NCBI GenBank assembly: GCA_001564055.1
Contig: LKNB01000017.1
Location: forward strand, 1 to 49,950
Reading direction: 5' to 3'
DNA: 49,950 nucleotides
DNA from: Rhodothermaceae bacterium Tc-Br11_B2g6_7
GTDB lineage: Bacteria > Bacteroidota > Rhodothermia > Rhodothermales > Salinibacteraceae
The position numbers were made by a program, and so were the translations under genes. A model generated the notes under the pieces. It made no database searches, had not been told where the DNA came from, and worked only from the letters and a program-made list of their open reading frames with translations. Positions 28,920-37,592 of this stretch are shown here, in pieces. How positions within the stretch are numbered: position 1 is the stretch's first letter; the number at the start of each line of letters is the position of its first letter.

Positions 28920-29765
28920 TTAGTTCACGCGGAAGTCGGGTACTTTCTTGGTCGTCTCGCCGGTTTTCGTGTGGAAGACCTGCATGGAGCCGGATACGGG
29001 GCACACGATCTGGCGGACCCCGTAACGATCGGTCTTGTATGCCGGCTCGTCGAAATACCGATCGGTGGTGCTGCAGTAGTACAATCCTCTCGAGGCGTCG
29101 AGGCCGTCGATGGGATCAGGCAGGCGTTGCAGGCGCTCGTAATACGTGCAGAAGTCGGTGAGCGGGCAGGCGTCGCAATCGGGCGAGCGCGCGGTGCAGG
29201 TGTAGCGCCCGTGCAGGATCAGCAGATGGTGGGCCTCGCCCCACTCATCTTGTGGGATGATGCGCTTCAGCTGCCGCTCCACCTTCCGCGGCGTGAGGGC
29301 GTCTTTCTTCACCAACCCGATGCGGTTTGACACCCGAAAGACGTGCGTATCCACTGGCAGTGCATCGACTTCGAAGGCCACCGACAGCACCACCTGCGCC
29401 GTCTTCCGCCCTACCCCGGGCAGGGTCATCAGCTCTTTCGACGTTTGAGGGACCTCGCCATCGTAGGCCTCCATCACCCGTTCGGCCATCCCCACCAGGT
29501 GCTTCGACTTGTTGTTGGGGTAGGTTACGGACTGGATGTACGGGTAGATTTCGTCCGGTGTAGCCTTCGCCAAATCAGCCATCGTTGGATAGTCAGCGAA
29601 GAGGTCTTCCGTGACGATATTCACTCGCTTGTCCGTGCACTGCGCTGAGAGAATGACCGCAACGATCAACTGGTAGGGGTTGATATAGCGCAGTTCGGTT
29701 TCAGGGGTGGGGATTTCCTCGCGCAGGCGGTCGAGGGTGCGGCGGGCTTTCTGGGTACGATTCAC
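28920..29765 (-). CDS. nth: Endonuclease III with C-terminal extension
   Basis: Bifunctional DNA glycosylase/AP lyase for oxidised pyrimidines. The helix-hairpin-helix LPGVGRKTAQ carries catalytic Lys121 and Asp139 follows (LPVDTHVFRVSNRIGL). The 4Fe-4S cluster ligands are Cys190, Cys197, Cys200, Cys206 (C-X6-C-X2-C-X5-C). The family usually ends soon after the cluster at about 211 residues; here 75 more follow (207-281), with Cys231 and Cys255 and a Tyr/Phe-rich segment (LYYCSTTDRYFDEPAYKTDR). The start is a GTG at 29765 (V-NRTQKARRTLDRLREE), since the ATG at 29918 adds 51 residues with no similarity. Likely co-transcribed with gpmI. Confidence 0.93.
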   Translation of the reverse strand: MNRTQKARRTLDRLREEIPTPETELRYINPYQLIVAVILSAQCTDKRVNIVTEDLFADYPTMADLAKATPDEIYPYIQSVTYPNNKSKHLVGMAERVMEAYDGEVPQTSKELMTLPGVGRKTAQVVLSVAFEVDALPVDTHVFRVSNRIGLVKKDALTPRKVERQLKRIIPQDEWGEAHHLLILHGRYTCTARSPDCDACPLTDFCTYYERLQRLPDPIDGLDASRGLYYCSTTDRYFDEPAYKTDRYGVRQIVCPVSGSMQVFHTKTGETTKKVPDFRVN

Positions 29766-29951
29766 GGACAAAGGGCAACAGCGAAGGAACGAGACGAAGA
29801 GGCTTCCGGAGTAACCGCGGAGGCATGGCTCCGAAAACGCATCGCAGAAACGCGAGGCGGACGGAAGGGATTCGCCCAAGATGCGTGCTCGAACCGGAGC
29901 GCCGAGGGGTCGTACCACCGACCGCCGTTTTACTCATGGGATGCCCCCTGT

Positions 29952-31154
29952 ATGCGCCGCCTGATCCCCCTCTTGTTTGTCTGTTGCCTCGCGTGGCCCG
30001 CGCAGGCTCAACCCACGCCGCCCCTTACGGACGAGGCCGCGGTGTCGCTCATCACCATCCTGCCAGGGCCAAGCATCGAAGCACTGTTCGGCCACAGCGC
30101 CCTGCGCGTGCGTGACCCCGCCGCTGGCATCGACCGCCTCTACAACTACGGCACGTTCGACTTCGACGACCCCTTTTTCATCCCCAAATTTCTTTATGGG
30201 GACCTGGAGTATTTGCTTTCCGTGAGCAGCGGACGGGTACTCCCGCGGTATGCCGAGGTGCAGGGCCGGCCCGTCATCGAGCAGCACCTCAATCTGGGCG
30301 TAGACCAGCAGCAGGCCATCTTTTCGTTTCTGGAATACAACGCCCGCCCAGAAAACCGGGCGTACCGCTACGACTTTTACTTCGACAACTGCTCCACGCG
30401 CATCCTGGACGTATTTGAAGACACCCTGCAGGACGATGTGGACTTTGGATACGCCCCGGGTCCCACGCAGGACACGTTCCGCGACTTGCTACAGCCATAC
30501 ATCGTCGGGCAGCGGCATGTACAGACCGGCATGAACGTGTTGCTGGGTACGCCCTCCGATGCCTATGCCACGGAGCGCGAGCGTGGCTTTCTGCCGGACC
30601 ATCTGCTGGAGCTGTTCGATCAGGCCACGATCGTAGTCGAGGGCCAGACCCAGCCGCTGGTCACCCAGACCGACACGGTGGCATGGGTCGACGGCTACAA
30701 ACGGGCGACGCCGGGCCTTCCCTGGATGGCGCTTCTGGGGTGGCTCGTGGCGCTGGGGGCGGCCTGGCGCGCGTACCGCGAATGGCAGGCCCCAGACGCC
30801 GGGGGCCACCGTGCCTCCCGCTGGCTGGATGCCGGGCTCTTCGGGGTCGCTGGGGTGGTAGGGCTGGCGCTCAGCTTTCTGTGGTTGATCTCGCTCCACA
30901 CCGTCACCCATCCCAACTGGAATATCCTCTGGGCCTGGCCGACGCATGTTATAGTGCTCTTCTGGCTGGCGCGTGGCCGGGTGCCACGCTGGCTGCGCAC
31001 GTACCTTGGCGTGGTCGCTGTAGTGAGTCTTGTTGCCGCGCTGGGCTGGCCGCTGTGGCCGCAGGAGTTGCCCAGCATTGCGCTGCCGCTAAGCCTGGCC
31101 CTGAGCTTACGCGCGGGCAGTCACTGGAGGCAAGGGCGGCGTGAAGGACGGTGA
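29952..31154 (+). CDS. DUF4105 membrane protein
   Basis: A 400-residue protein with a signal peptide (to about residue 20), a periplasmic DUF4105 domain and four C-terminal membrane helices (about 253-275, 293-318, 325-343, 350-372). The domain shows the family landmarks GPSIEALFGHSALRV, YNYGTFDF, and YDFYFDNCSTR with its invariant Asn-Cys; the His and Cys recall papain/NlpC-like active sites, so a peptidase role has been suggested by fold but is unproven. Common in Bacteroidota. It is divergent from nth and converges with the pseudokinase gene with only 12 bases between stops. Confidence 0.85.
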   Translation: MRRLIPLLFVCCLAWPAQAQPTPPLTDEAAVSLITILPGPSIEALFGHSALRVRDPAAGIDRLYNYGTFDFDDPFFIPKFLYGDLEYLLSVSSGRVLPRYAEVQGRPVIEQHLNLGVDQQQAIFSFLEYNARPENRAYRYDFYFDNCSTRILDVFEDTLQDDVDFGYAPGPTQDTFRDLLQPYIVGQRHVQTGMNVLLGTPSDAYATERERGFLPDHLLELFDQATIVVEGQTQPLVTQTDTVAWVDGYKRATPGLPWMALLGWLVALGAAWRAYREWQAPDAGGHRASRWLDAGLFGVAGVVGLALSFLWLISLHTVTHPNWNILWAWPTHVIVLFWLARGRVPRWLRTYLGVVAVVSLVAALGWPLWPQELPSIALPLSLALSLRAGSHWRQGRREGR

Positions 31155-31166
31155 TCGGCGGCGTAC

Positions 31167-34100
31167 TTATTCGCTTTGGGCGTCGTCGAGCGAGAAGTCG
31201 ATAAAGAGCGTGTGCTGGGCGTCGACTGGTTCGCCGTCGACCGTAGCCGGTTCGAATGTCGCCTGCCGGACCACCCGCAGGGCCTCTTCGTCGGTGCCAG
31301 CCCCCAGGCCACGGATGACCTCGGCGTCGCGGACGGTGCCCTCGGCGGTTACTACGAACTGGACGAAGACGCGCCCGGAGACGCCCGCCCGCACCGCTGC
31401 GCTGGGGTACCGGATATCCTCATACAGATTGGAGAGCCCACCAACCAGCTGCACGGGCGTGTCGGTGTTCACGTACACGCCATCGGCTCGGGTGCGGTTG
31501 CGCCGGCGCTCCTCAGCCTCGAGCTGGGCCACCTCACGCTCCATTGCTGCGATCTGGTCCTGCAGATAGGCGCTCTGCGGCCGGTGCTCCTGCGCCTGCC
31601 GGTAGCTCTGCAGCGCCTCCTGGTACCGGCTCTGATTCCTCAGCACATCACCCTGGCCCCGCAGGTACTGGTACTGCTGCTCTACGCGGCGTTCGTCCTC
31701 CAGCGCATCCTCCACTCGCGTCAGGCCAGCAAGCGCCTCAGCGTCGCCTGGACGGCTGTTGAGGGCCCGCTGATACACGACGCTGGCCTCGGACCACCGC
31801 TGCTGGGTTTCCAGTGATGCGGCCCGCTGCAGGTGCCCGCGGAAGGTTTCTTCGGCCGCCGTGGCCGCGATGCTGTCACGCACAGCGCTCAGGCGCTCGT
31901 CTACCGTCGGATCATTGGGTCGAAACTCCTGGGCCTGGCTCAGGCGACGCTCCGCAGCCTCCAAGTTGCCCTCTTCAAGCAGCGCGTTACCTTCCTGCCA
32001 GTATTGTTCGAAGATCTGCTGCCGCACGGCCGCGGGATCGGGCCGTTCCTCTTCGAGCAGCTGCTCGCGCTCGGCAAAGCTCCGGTTGATGCCCTCCATG
32101 GTGCGGTTGATTAGTACCGGCAACTCGGCATCGTCGGGACGGTGGCGGAGCGCTTCGAGGTAGGCTTCGTTGGCCTGTGAGTACGCTGCCAGCGCTTCGT
32201 GGGTGGCATTGGCTTCCAGCAACGAGTCAGCCTCGCTGAGCAGCGCATCGCCACGTGACTGGTGCACGGCGACCGCCTCGGCCTGGCGTTGGGCCTGACG
32301 CTCTTCAGCTTCAGCGAGGCGCTCCGCCACATAGGCATCCTCGGGCTGCACCACGCGCGCCTGCTGGTAGAAGGTGCTGGCCATGGCATAGTCCTCAGCC
32401 TCAAAAAGCGAGTCGGCCTGGGCGGTGAGGCTGGCGTACTGCAGCCCCCCTGCCCCGCCAGTGCCGTTGATCGTAAAGAAGTAGGCGCCACCGGCCAGTC
32501 CGATGATGAGCAACAGGCCCAGCACCGTCGCTATCCATCGCGTCGCAGCCCCACCGTCCCGGGGAGGTGCTTCAGGGGCGCGGTCCCCCGCAGCTGACGG
32601 GCTATCGGTTTCGGGGGGGTCCGTATCTGTCGCCGCTTCTTCAACGCCCTCTGCCACCGCAGGTGGTATGTTCTCCTTCTCCGGGGCCGGTGTACGCTCA
32701 GCATCCGCATCCAGCACAGATGGCGGCTCCGGCGGATCATCCACAACGATCATGTCCGGCAACTCGGAGATCGGCCGCTCGGGGGCATCTTCCTGTGGAG
32801 TTGTGGGGCTTTGCGATGCTGCTTCCTCTTCGGGGGTGGTCTGCGGTTTCGGCTGTGACGAGGATGCCGTTTCGGTCGGTGGCGCTGTTTCGGTCGGTGG
32901 CGCTGTTTGGTCCAGGGCGTCATCAGTGGGGAGGCCGTCCTGCGGTACTCCCTCTGCAACGACTTTCTCGGGATGCGTGGTATCGCCACGGGTGTCTTCC
33001 GTGGCTGCTGTATCCGCAGTGGGATGCTCGGGAGGAGGCGCATCAGCGACGGGGGCAGCCGTGGCGCCGGTCTCAGCGGTGCCGGACCCGTCGGTCGCTG
33101 ATGTGGCATCAGCCGCTGATGAGGGGTCCGTTTCGTGCGCATCCTCCCCAGCAGGCTCCTCCGTGGAAGCTTCGGGCGCCTCGGGGGCATCACCGTCCGG
33201 TTCGGCGGCCTCGCGCTTTGCTTCCGGTGCACGCTCTGTAGCCGGCGCGGCCGCTGGTGGAGCTGCTGCTTCCGGCGCGGGTGCTTCCTCCTCATCGGCG
33301 TTGGCGCCGGCTGCGGATTCACCTGCGGTCTCCTGCGCACGCGTAAAGGCCTCCTGCAGCGCCGCACGCAGCTTGCGAGGGGAGCGGGTCCGCTCGCGCG
33401 GATTTGGCGCCAGGGCCTGCGTCAGCACCGTAATAAACGCCGCTGGCATCGCCTCGTGGTCAACGTCGACCGGCGTACCGTCCCTCGGCACCTCCGGCGT
33501 CTCTCCCGTCACCAGAGCGTAGAACAGCGCAGCGGTGGCGTACACGTCCGTCCAAGGCCCCTGCTTCCCCTGCAGGTGGTGCTGCTCCGGCGCGGTCGGA
33601 TGCGCGGGCATAAGATTCTCCAGGCCGGCCTTCCGCACCGTCAGGATCTGGGCCGTCTGAAAGCCTACGAGACGCGGGGCGCCCGTCCTGGTTACGTAGA
33701 CCTGCCGCGTGGTGAGGCCGCCATGGATGAGGCCCTTACTATGGACGGTGCTCAGGGCACCCAGCAGCGTGTCGATGACCTGCACCGCCGCTTTCAGCGG
33801 AAGCGGCTTGCCACGTTTTTTTAGCACCCGGGCCAGCGGCAGCGCCTTTGGCAGGCGGAGCACCTGGTACGCGGTGCCATGTGCCTCAAACGCATCGACC
33901 AGCGGAGCCACGGCATCATGATCCACCTTACGAAGGGCGTAGGCCTCTTTTAGAAACTGCGCTTTGCCAAACGCAAACAGCTCCTCCTGGCCGTCTGCCG
34001 CCCACACCTCGCGCCCCCCCTCTGACCGTTCGGCCAGTCCATTGGGGAAATACTCCCGGACCAGCACGCGGTGATTCGTGGCCTGGTCCGTGGCCCGGTA

Positions 34101-34184
34101 GGTATGGACGAACGTGGCGCCGTCCTGGATCGGCTTGTCAAGAACGAACCGCTGCTGAAGGGTAATCGATGACTGAAGATGCAT
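31167..34184 (-). CDS. Transmembrane pseudokinase with TPR-like repeats and TonB C-terminal domain
   Basis: A 1005-residue protein. Residues 20-280 have the fold of a bacterial Ser/Thr kinase (YRATDQATNHRVLVREYFPNGLAE, TAPEQHHLQGKQGPWTDVYA, GALFYALVTGETP-like), but every catalytic element is altered: the beta-3 Lys is Arg43, HRD is HGG (154-156), the Asn of the catalytic loop is Gln161 and DFG is VGF (173-175). The APE motif and helix-C Glu80 remain. An acidic Pro/Ala/Glu-rich linker (about 284-545), one membrane span (about 548-570, LGLLLIIGLAGGAYFF), TPR-like and Gln/Glu/Arg-rich repeats (about 580-880) and a TonB C-terminal domain (about 905-1003, AGVSGRVFVQFVVTAEGTVRDAEV) follow. Topology predicts the kinase-like part in the cytoplasm and the TonB domain in the periplasm. 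The start MHLQSS at 34184 fits; an earlier ATG at 34334 adds 50 unrelated residues. Confidence 0.9.
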   Translation of the reverse strand: MHLQSSITLQQRFVLDKPIQDGATFVHTYRATDQATNHRVLVREYFPNGLAERSEGGREVWAADGQEELFAFGKAQFLKEAYALRKVDHDAVAPLVDAFEAHGTAYQVLRLPKALPLARVLKKRGKPLPLKAAVQVIDTLLGALSTVHSKGLIHGGLTTRQVYVTRTGAPRLVGFQTAQILTVRKAGLENLMPAHPTAPEQHHLQGKQGPWTDVYATAALFYALVTGETPEVPRDGTPVDVDHEAMPAAFITVLTQALAPNPRERTRSPRKLRAALQEAFTRAQETAGESAAGANADEEEAPAPEAAAPPAAAPATERAPEAKREAAEPDGDAPEAPEASTEEPAGEDAHETDPSSAADATSATDGSGTAETGATAAPVADAPPPEHPTADTAATEDTRGDTTHPEKVVAEGVPQDGLPTDDALDQTAPPTETAPPTETASSSQPKPQTTPEEEAASQSPTTPQEDAPERPISELPDMIVVDDPPEPPSVLDADAERTPAPEKENIPPAVAEGVEEAATDTDPPETDSPSAAGDRAPEAPPRDGGAATRWIATVLGLLLIIGLAGGAYFFTINGTGGAGGLQYASLTAQADSLFEAEDYAMASTFYQQARVVQPEDAYVAERLAEAEERQAQRQAEAVAVHQSRGDALLSEADSLLEANATHEALAAYSQANEAYLEALRHRPDDAELPVLINRTMEGINRSFAEREQLLEEERPDPAAVRQQIFEQYWQEGNALLEEGNLEAAERRLSQAQEFRPNDPTVDERLSAVRDSIAATAAEETFRGHLQRAASLETQQRWSEASVVYQRALNSRPGDAEALAGLTRVEDALEDERRVEQQYQYLRGQGDVLRNQSRYQEALQSYRQAQEHRPQSAYLQDQIAAMEREVAQLEAEERRRNRTRADGVYVNTDTPVQLVGGLSNLYEDIRYPSAAVRAGVSGRVFVQFVVTAEGTVRDAEVIRGLGAGTDEEALRVVRQATFEPATVDGEPVDAQHTLFIDFSLDDAQSE
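32869..32904 (-). repeat. Two-copy 18-base tandem repeat in the pseudokinase linker
   Basis: GTTTCGGTCGGTGGCGCT on the plus strand occurs twice in a row (32869-32886, 32887-32904), encoding APPTET duplicated in the Pro/Thr/Glu-rich linker. It keeps the frame and looks like slippage in disordered sequence. Confidence 0.8.
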
Positions 34185-34372
34185 AGCAGAGACACATGTG
34201 GGTGGGCCGAGGGCTGGGTTACAGAAGGGGTATCGCAACTTTAGTCCCTTCCTTAAACGTGAGCCAGCGGGTATGTGGCCTCGTTTCATCCGCTCTCGCA
34301 CGGGTCGCCACACGACCCCCACCTGAGGCCCCAAACGCCTCTATGCATCGCTCCTGACAAGCTCGCATCAAT

Positions 34373-34406
34373 AAAAAATCCCCGCAGGCTGATAGCCCAC
34401 GGGGAT
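34373..34406 (-). terminator. Intrinsic terminator after tRNA-Glu
   Basis: Minus strand: 7-bp outer stem (ATCCCCG/CGGGGAT, 34378-34384 and 34400-34406) and an inner GGCT/AGCC stem, then six T residues (34373-34378). It ends the tRNA-His/tRNA-Glu transcript. Confidence 0.85.
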
Positions 34407-34481
34407 GGTGCCGCGTACGGGATTTGAACCCGTGTTACCGGCGTGAAAGGCCGGCGTCCTAAACCCCTAGACGAACGCGGC
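34406..34481 (-). tRNA. tRNA-Glu (anticodon TTC)
   Basis: 76 bases on the minus strand: acceptor GCCGCGT/ACGCGGC, anticodon stem CCGGC/GCCGG around CTTTCAC with anticodon TTC, T arm GGGTTCAAATCCC, discriminator A and an encoded CCA (34406-34408). It follows tRNA-His on the same strand. Confidence 0.97.
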
Positions 34482-34552
34482 AGGGTAAAACAATATATGT
34501 AGTACTCGGTGATAACGCACGGCCCCGTAACGGGGTTCATCGCACCCGGGTG

Positions 34553-34627
34553 GGTGGCCGAGGGGACTTGAACCCCCGGCCTCCAGGGTCACAACCTGGC
34601 GCTCTAACCAACTGAGCTACGGCCACC
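34553..34627 (-). tRNA. tRNA-His (anticodon GTG)
   Basis: 75 bases including the extra 5' G typical of tRNA-His (34627) paired with discriminator C (34553). Anticodon stem CCAGG/CCTGG around loop TTGTGAC with anticodon GTG; T arm GGGTTCAAGTCCC. Unlike the Gly and Glu genes here, the CCA end is not encoded (CAC follows the discriminator), so it must be added by the CCA-adding enzyme. Confidence 0.96.
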
Positions 34628-34640
34628 ATGTAGAACTATA

Positions 34641-34669
34641 AATGTAGCTCTTAGGACCGTCGTCTGCAA
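34641..34669 (-). promoter_or_regulatory. Sigma-70-like promoter of the tRNA-His/Glu unit
   Basis: On the minus strand TTGCAG (34664-34669), 17-base spacer, TACATT (34641-34646). The start would fall a few bases before the tRNA-His 5' end. The -35 hexamer equals that proposed for pckA. A TATAGT a few bases downstream is an alternative -10 without a good -35. Confidence 0.4.
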
Positions 34670-34740
34670 GGCTTGTTCAGGGGCAGCCCAGTGAACTTTT
34701 TATGGAGCGCTGTTCAGTACCCCAAGGCGCTGTAGAGGAC

Positions 34741-35208
34741 CTACACCTGGCGCAGCAAATTCACCATCTCAATGGCGGCCAGCGTCGCCTCTTCGCCCTT
34801 ATTTCCGGCTTTGGTCCCCGCGCGTTCAATACTCTGATCGATGGTATCGGGCGTGATAACACCGAACGAGATGGGCACGCCGGTATCCATGGAGGCGCGA
34901 ACGGTCCCGCTTGAGGCGCCATTGGCTACGAGCTCAAAGTGGTAGGTAGCGCCGCGAATTACGGCGCCCAGCATGATGATAGCATCATAGTCGCCGGAGG
35001 CAGCCATTTTTTGCGCGACCAGAGGAGCCTCGTACGCGCCGGGGCATCGCGCCACCGTAACGGCTTCCATGTCCGCGCCGTGACGACGCAGCGTGTCGAG
35101 CGCGCCCTCCAGTAGCGACTCGGTGATGAACGCGTTAAACCGGCTGACGACGATGCCAAACGAGGCATCAGCCGGCGCCACGAGGCTTCCTTCGAGGTAG
35201 GTAGGCAT
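34741..35208 (-). CDS. ribH: 6,7-dimethyl-8-ribityllumazine synthase
   Basis: Joins the ribityl-aminouracil and dihydroxybutanone phosphate to form lumazine, the penultimate step of riboflavin synthesis; forms icosahedral or pentameric shells. At 155 residues it is the usual length. Landmarks are [38 protein letters not shown] (the AWEIP/PGAYE loop), and [19 protein letters not shown] with the catalytic His. No FMN riboswitch is seen upstream. It lies 48 bases after the PHP gene on the same strand. Confidence 0.96.
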   Translation of the reverse strand: MPTYLEGSLVAPADASFGIVVSRFNAFITESLLEGALDTLRRHGADMEAVTVARCPGAYEAPLVAQKMAASGDYDAIIMLGAVIRGATYHFELVANGASSGTVRASMDTGVPISFGVITPDTIDQSIERAGTKAGNKGEEATLAAIEMVNLLRQV

Positions 35209-35256
35209 GGGAAGACAATCAGGGTTGATTGGCTGAGTCAGAAAGTGAATCGTACG

Positions 35257-36093
35257 TCACACCACCGAGCGGGCGCGCTGCAGCAGGCGGTCGACGTACG
35301 CGTAGGGAATGGTGTACCGGCCGAGACGCGAGCGGTGCCCGGGACGATCGCGGTGGAAATCAGACCCCCCGGTCATCAGCAAGCCCTGCCCCCGGGCGAG
35401 GCCCTGGTAGTACGTCACCAGGGTATCGTCATGCGACGGATGCACGACTTCGACACCGTCCAGCCCATCGGCCACAAGTTGCCGGATGACGTGCGTGGCC
35501 GTCCACTGCCCCGGATGCGCAAGCACGCCGACGCCCCCGGCTGCATGGAGCGCCTCCAGCGCCTCGGCCGCTGGGAAGGGCGGCTTGGCCACGTACGCTG
35601 GGGCGTCGTTCCCGAGGTACCGTGTAAACGTGTCGTTGAACGTTTCTACGACCCCCTGGTCGATAAGCACCGCAGCTACGTGGGGCCGCCCGATGGCGCC
35701 ATCGCCAGCCGCCGCCCGCACCGCGTCGTATGTGATGGCTACGCCCAATGCGTTGAGCTTGTCGACAATCGCCCGGGCGCGGGCTTTACGCTCGTCCTGC
35801 AGGCGTGCAAAGTGGGCCTGCAGCGTTGGATGCTGTACGTCAAACGCGTAGCCCAGCAGGTGCACCTCCTCCTCGTCGACGCTGGCGCTAATCTCCACGC
35901 CCGGGATACAGCGAATGCCGTGGGCCTCGGCTGCAGCCTGCGCCTCTGCGATGCCGTCCACGGTATCGTGGTCCGTCAACGCGACACAGCGCAGGCCGGC
36001 TGCGTAGGCCTTCGCCATAACCTCCGACGGGGGCAGGGCCCCATCGGACGCGGTGCTGTGCATGTGCAAATCGGCGCGGCGTGCATCAACCAT
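35257..36093 (-). CDS. PHP-domain phosphoesterase (nucleoside bisphosphate phosphatase/RNase AM type)
   Basis: A 278-residue PHP protein. The metal-binding motif ADLHMHSTASDG (HxH) is at the start, then CVALTDHDTVDG, GVEISAS, GVLAHPGQW and the last site GGSDFHRDRPGHRSRLGRY. This combination and length match the YciV/RnaAM group that removes 3'-phosphates from 3',5'-bisphosphate nucleotides or degrades short RNA 5' ends. The start MVDARRADLHMHS at 36093 is used; an ATG at 36216 would add 41 unrelated residues. Same strand as ribH, probably co-transcribed with it. Confidence 0.88.
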   Translation of the reverse strand: MVDARRADLHMHSTASDGALPPSEVMAKAYAAGLRCVALTDHDTVDGIAEAQAAAEAHGIRCIPGVEISASVDEEEVHLLGYAFDVQHPTLQAHFARLQDERKARARAIVDKLNALGVAITYDAVRAAAGDGAIGRPHVAAVLIDQGVVETFNDTFTRYLGNDAPAYVAKPPFPAAEALEALHAAGGVGVLAHPGQWTATHVIRQLVADGLDGVEVVHPSHDDTLVTYYQGLARGQGLLMTGGSDFHRDRPGHRSRLGRYTIPYAYVDRLLQRARSVV

Positions 36094-36165
36094 GCAAGGG
36101 ATGGGTACAGATGGATAGGGATACGTAGTGTGCGAAGCGACGTACGCTTGCCATGGGATCAAAGT

Positions 36166-36193
36166 TTGACCCGCCCGCCGGGCCCCGTATAGC
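36166..36193 (+). promoter_or_regulatory. Possible promoter of the flippase-like gene
   Basis: TTGACC (36166-36171), 16-base spacer, TATAGC (36188-36193) on the plus strand. Start near 36200, giving a leader of about 170 bases to the ATG at 36373. Only hexamer agreement supports it. Confidence 0.3.
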
Positions 36194-36372
36194 CCTGGCC
36201 ACCGCCGGTGCCTCACGCGTTAACGTCTGCACTCACGACATCTGCACATCCATCCTGGCACGAAAAACCGATGAACCCGTAGCAGGCCGGATCCCTCGTG
36301 CAACGGACTCCTTCGACGTGCTCGCCCGACCGCCAAGGCCTTTTCTGCTTTCCGCCTCACTGCCCGTAGCGC

Positions 36373-37557
36373 ATGTCTGACGCCTCCAAAGACCGCCCCA
36401 CGGCATCGGACACGGGCCTGACCAAGACGCTGGAGCTTCCGTCCAACATCTTTTCGCTCCGACGCCTGCTCTGGCCCTTGCTGCTGAGCTTTTCGGTGCT
36501 CGGCGTCATCGGGTACTTTACGTTTGACGTGGGCCAGTTTACGGAAGCCCTGAGCCAGGCCGCCCCCCTCTTCTTGCTGGCGGCCCTGGCCACCCTCGTC
36601 ACGCGCATCTGGTTTAGCGGCTGGCGCCTCAGCCACGTCTCCAGCGGGCGCCTCACCGTCATGGATGGAGTGCGCGCGCAACTGGCCTGGGAGTTCTTCT
36701 CCAACGTCACCCCCTCTACGATCGGCGGCGGGCCCATGGCAGCCGTCTACATCACCCAGGACCGCGACCTTGCCTTCGGTGACTCGTACGGCATGGTGGT
36801 GTTCACGGTGATTCTGGACCAGCTCTGGTTCATCCTCACGATCCCCTTGCTGCTGGCCGGGACGTTTTACTGGGCGGTCATCCCCGAGGCTGCGGGGGAT
36901 GTGGGCCTGTGGACGTTTGTGGCCTACTTTGTCGGGCTGTTGCTGTGGGCGCTCCTCTTCGGCTACCTGATGCTCCTGCGCCCCGTCCTGCTGGAAGGAC
37001 TCGCGCGAAAGGTCTTCGCCTGGAAGCTGCTCCAGCGCTGGCGCAAGCGCGCGCTGGCGGAGGTGCGGCAGCTACGCCGGCGGGCACAGATCCTCCGCGC
37101 GCAGCCGGCCCGCTTCTACCTGAAAGGCTTTTTGCTTACCGCTGGCGCCTGGATGAGCCGCTACCTGCTCGTGGTGTTTATTATCTGGAGCATGTACAGC
37201 GAACTGGATGCCGTCCTGGCCTTCCTTCGCTCGGTGGCGGTCCTGTTTGGCTCGCTGGTCCTTCCTACCCCGGGCGGCGCTGGCGGGTTGGAGGGGCTCT
37301 ACGCGCTCTTCTTCGGGCCTCCGCTTGTCCCCGAAACGCTGATGGCGCCCACCCTGCTCCTCTGGCGCCTTATGGGCTACTATGTGTTTATTGTGCTGGG
37401 CATCTTCCTTTCCATGCACCACGTGCAAAAGCACCTGCGGCAGCAACACGATACCGACGCCCCCGATCAGCCCACCAACGGCAGCCCGGACGCATCCGAC
37501 GCGGAAGCCCGCGAGGCCTCCAAACGCTCAACCCCCGATTCAACAGCGTCCTCTTGA
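36373..37557 (+). CDS. Flippase-like membrane protein (LPG synthase TM / UPF0104 family)
   Basis: A 394-residue integral membrane protein with about eight helices: cytoplasmic N-terminus, first helix at about 35-55, then segments such as AAPLFLLAALATLVTRIWFSG and SFGLVVF-like GMVVFTVILDQLWFILTIP. The conserved family marks are the segment NVTPSTIGGGPMAAVYI and GSLVLPTPGGAGGLEGLYALFF (G[GS].GG.E). The family includes the transmembrane half of lysylphosphatidylglycerol synthase and dolichol/lipid flippase-like proteins; without a catalytic domain here, lipid transport is only a guess. A Ser/Thr/Asp-rich tail (355-394) is cytoplasmic. DUF72 follows after 35 bases. Confidence 0.82.
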   Translation: MSDASKDRPTASDTGLTKTLELPSNIFSLRRLLWPLLLSFSVLGVIGYFTFDVGQFTEALSQAAPLFLLAALATLVTRIWFSGWRLSHVSSGRLTVMDGVRAQLAWEFFSNVTPSTIGGGPMAAVYITQDRDLAFGDSYGMVVFTVILDQLWFILTIPLLLAGTFYWAVIPEAAGDVGLWTFVAYFVGLLLWALLFGYLMLLRPVLLEGLARKVFAWKLLQRWRKRALAEVRQLRRRAQILRAQPARFYLKGFLLTAGAWMSRYLLVVFIIWSMYSELDAVLAFLRSVAVLFGSLVLPTPGGAGGLEGLYALFFGPPLVPETLMAPTLLLWRLMGYYVFIVLGIFLSMHHVQKHLRQQHDTDAPDQPTNGSPDASDAEAREASKRSTPDSTASS

Positions 37558-37592
37558 CCGTTTAGCTTTACGTTCTACCATCCGCGTGTTCT

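Noticed and set aside
32503-33522. 339-codon Ser/Gly/Ala-rich frame opposite the pseudokinase linker
   Set aside because: Low-complexity mirror of the acidic Pro/Ala/Glu linker, not an independent gene.
34524-34536. CCCCG-TAA-CGGGG hairpin between tRNA-Glu and tRNA-His
   Set aside because: Short stem without a T-tract on either strand; more likely a processing-neutral spacer than a terminator.
34678-34701. Hairpin GTTCA...TGAAC followed by TTTTTA on the plus strand
   Set aside because: Only a 5-bp stem with mismatches and no plus-strand gene upstream that it could terminate.
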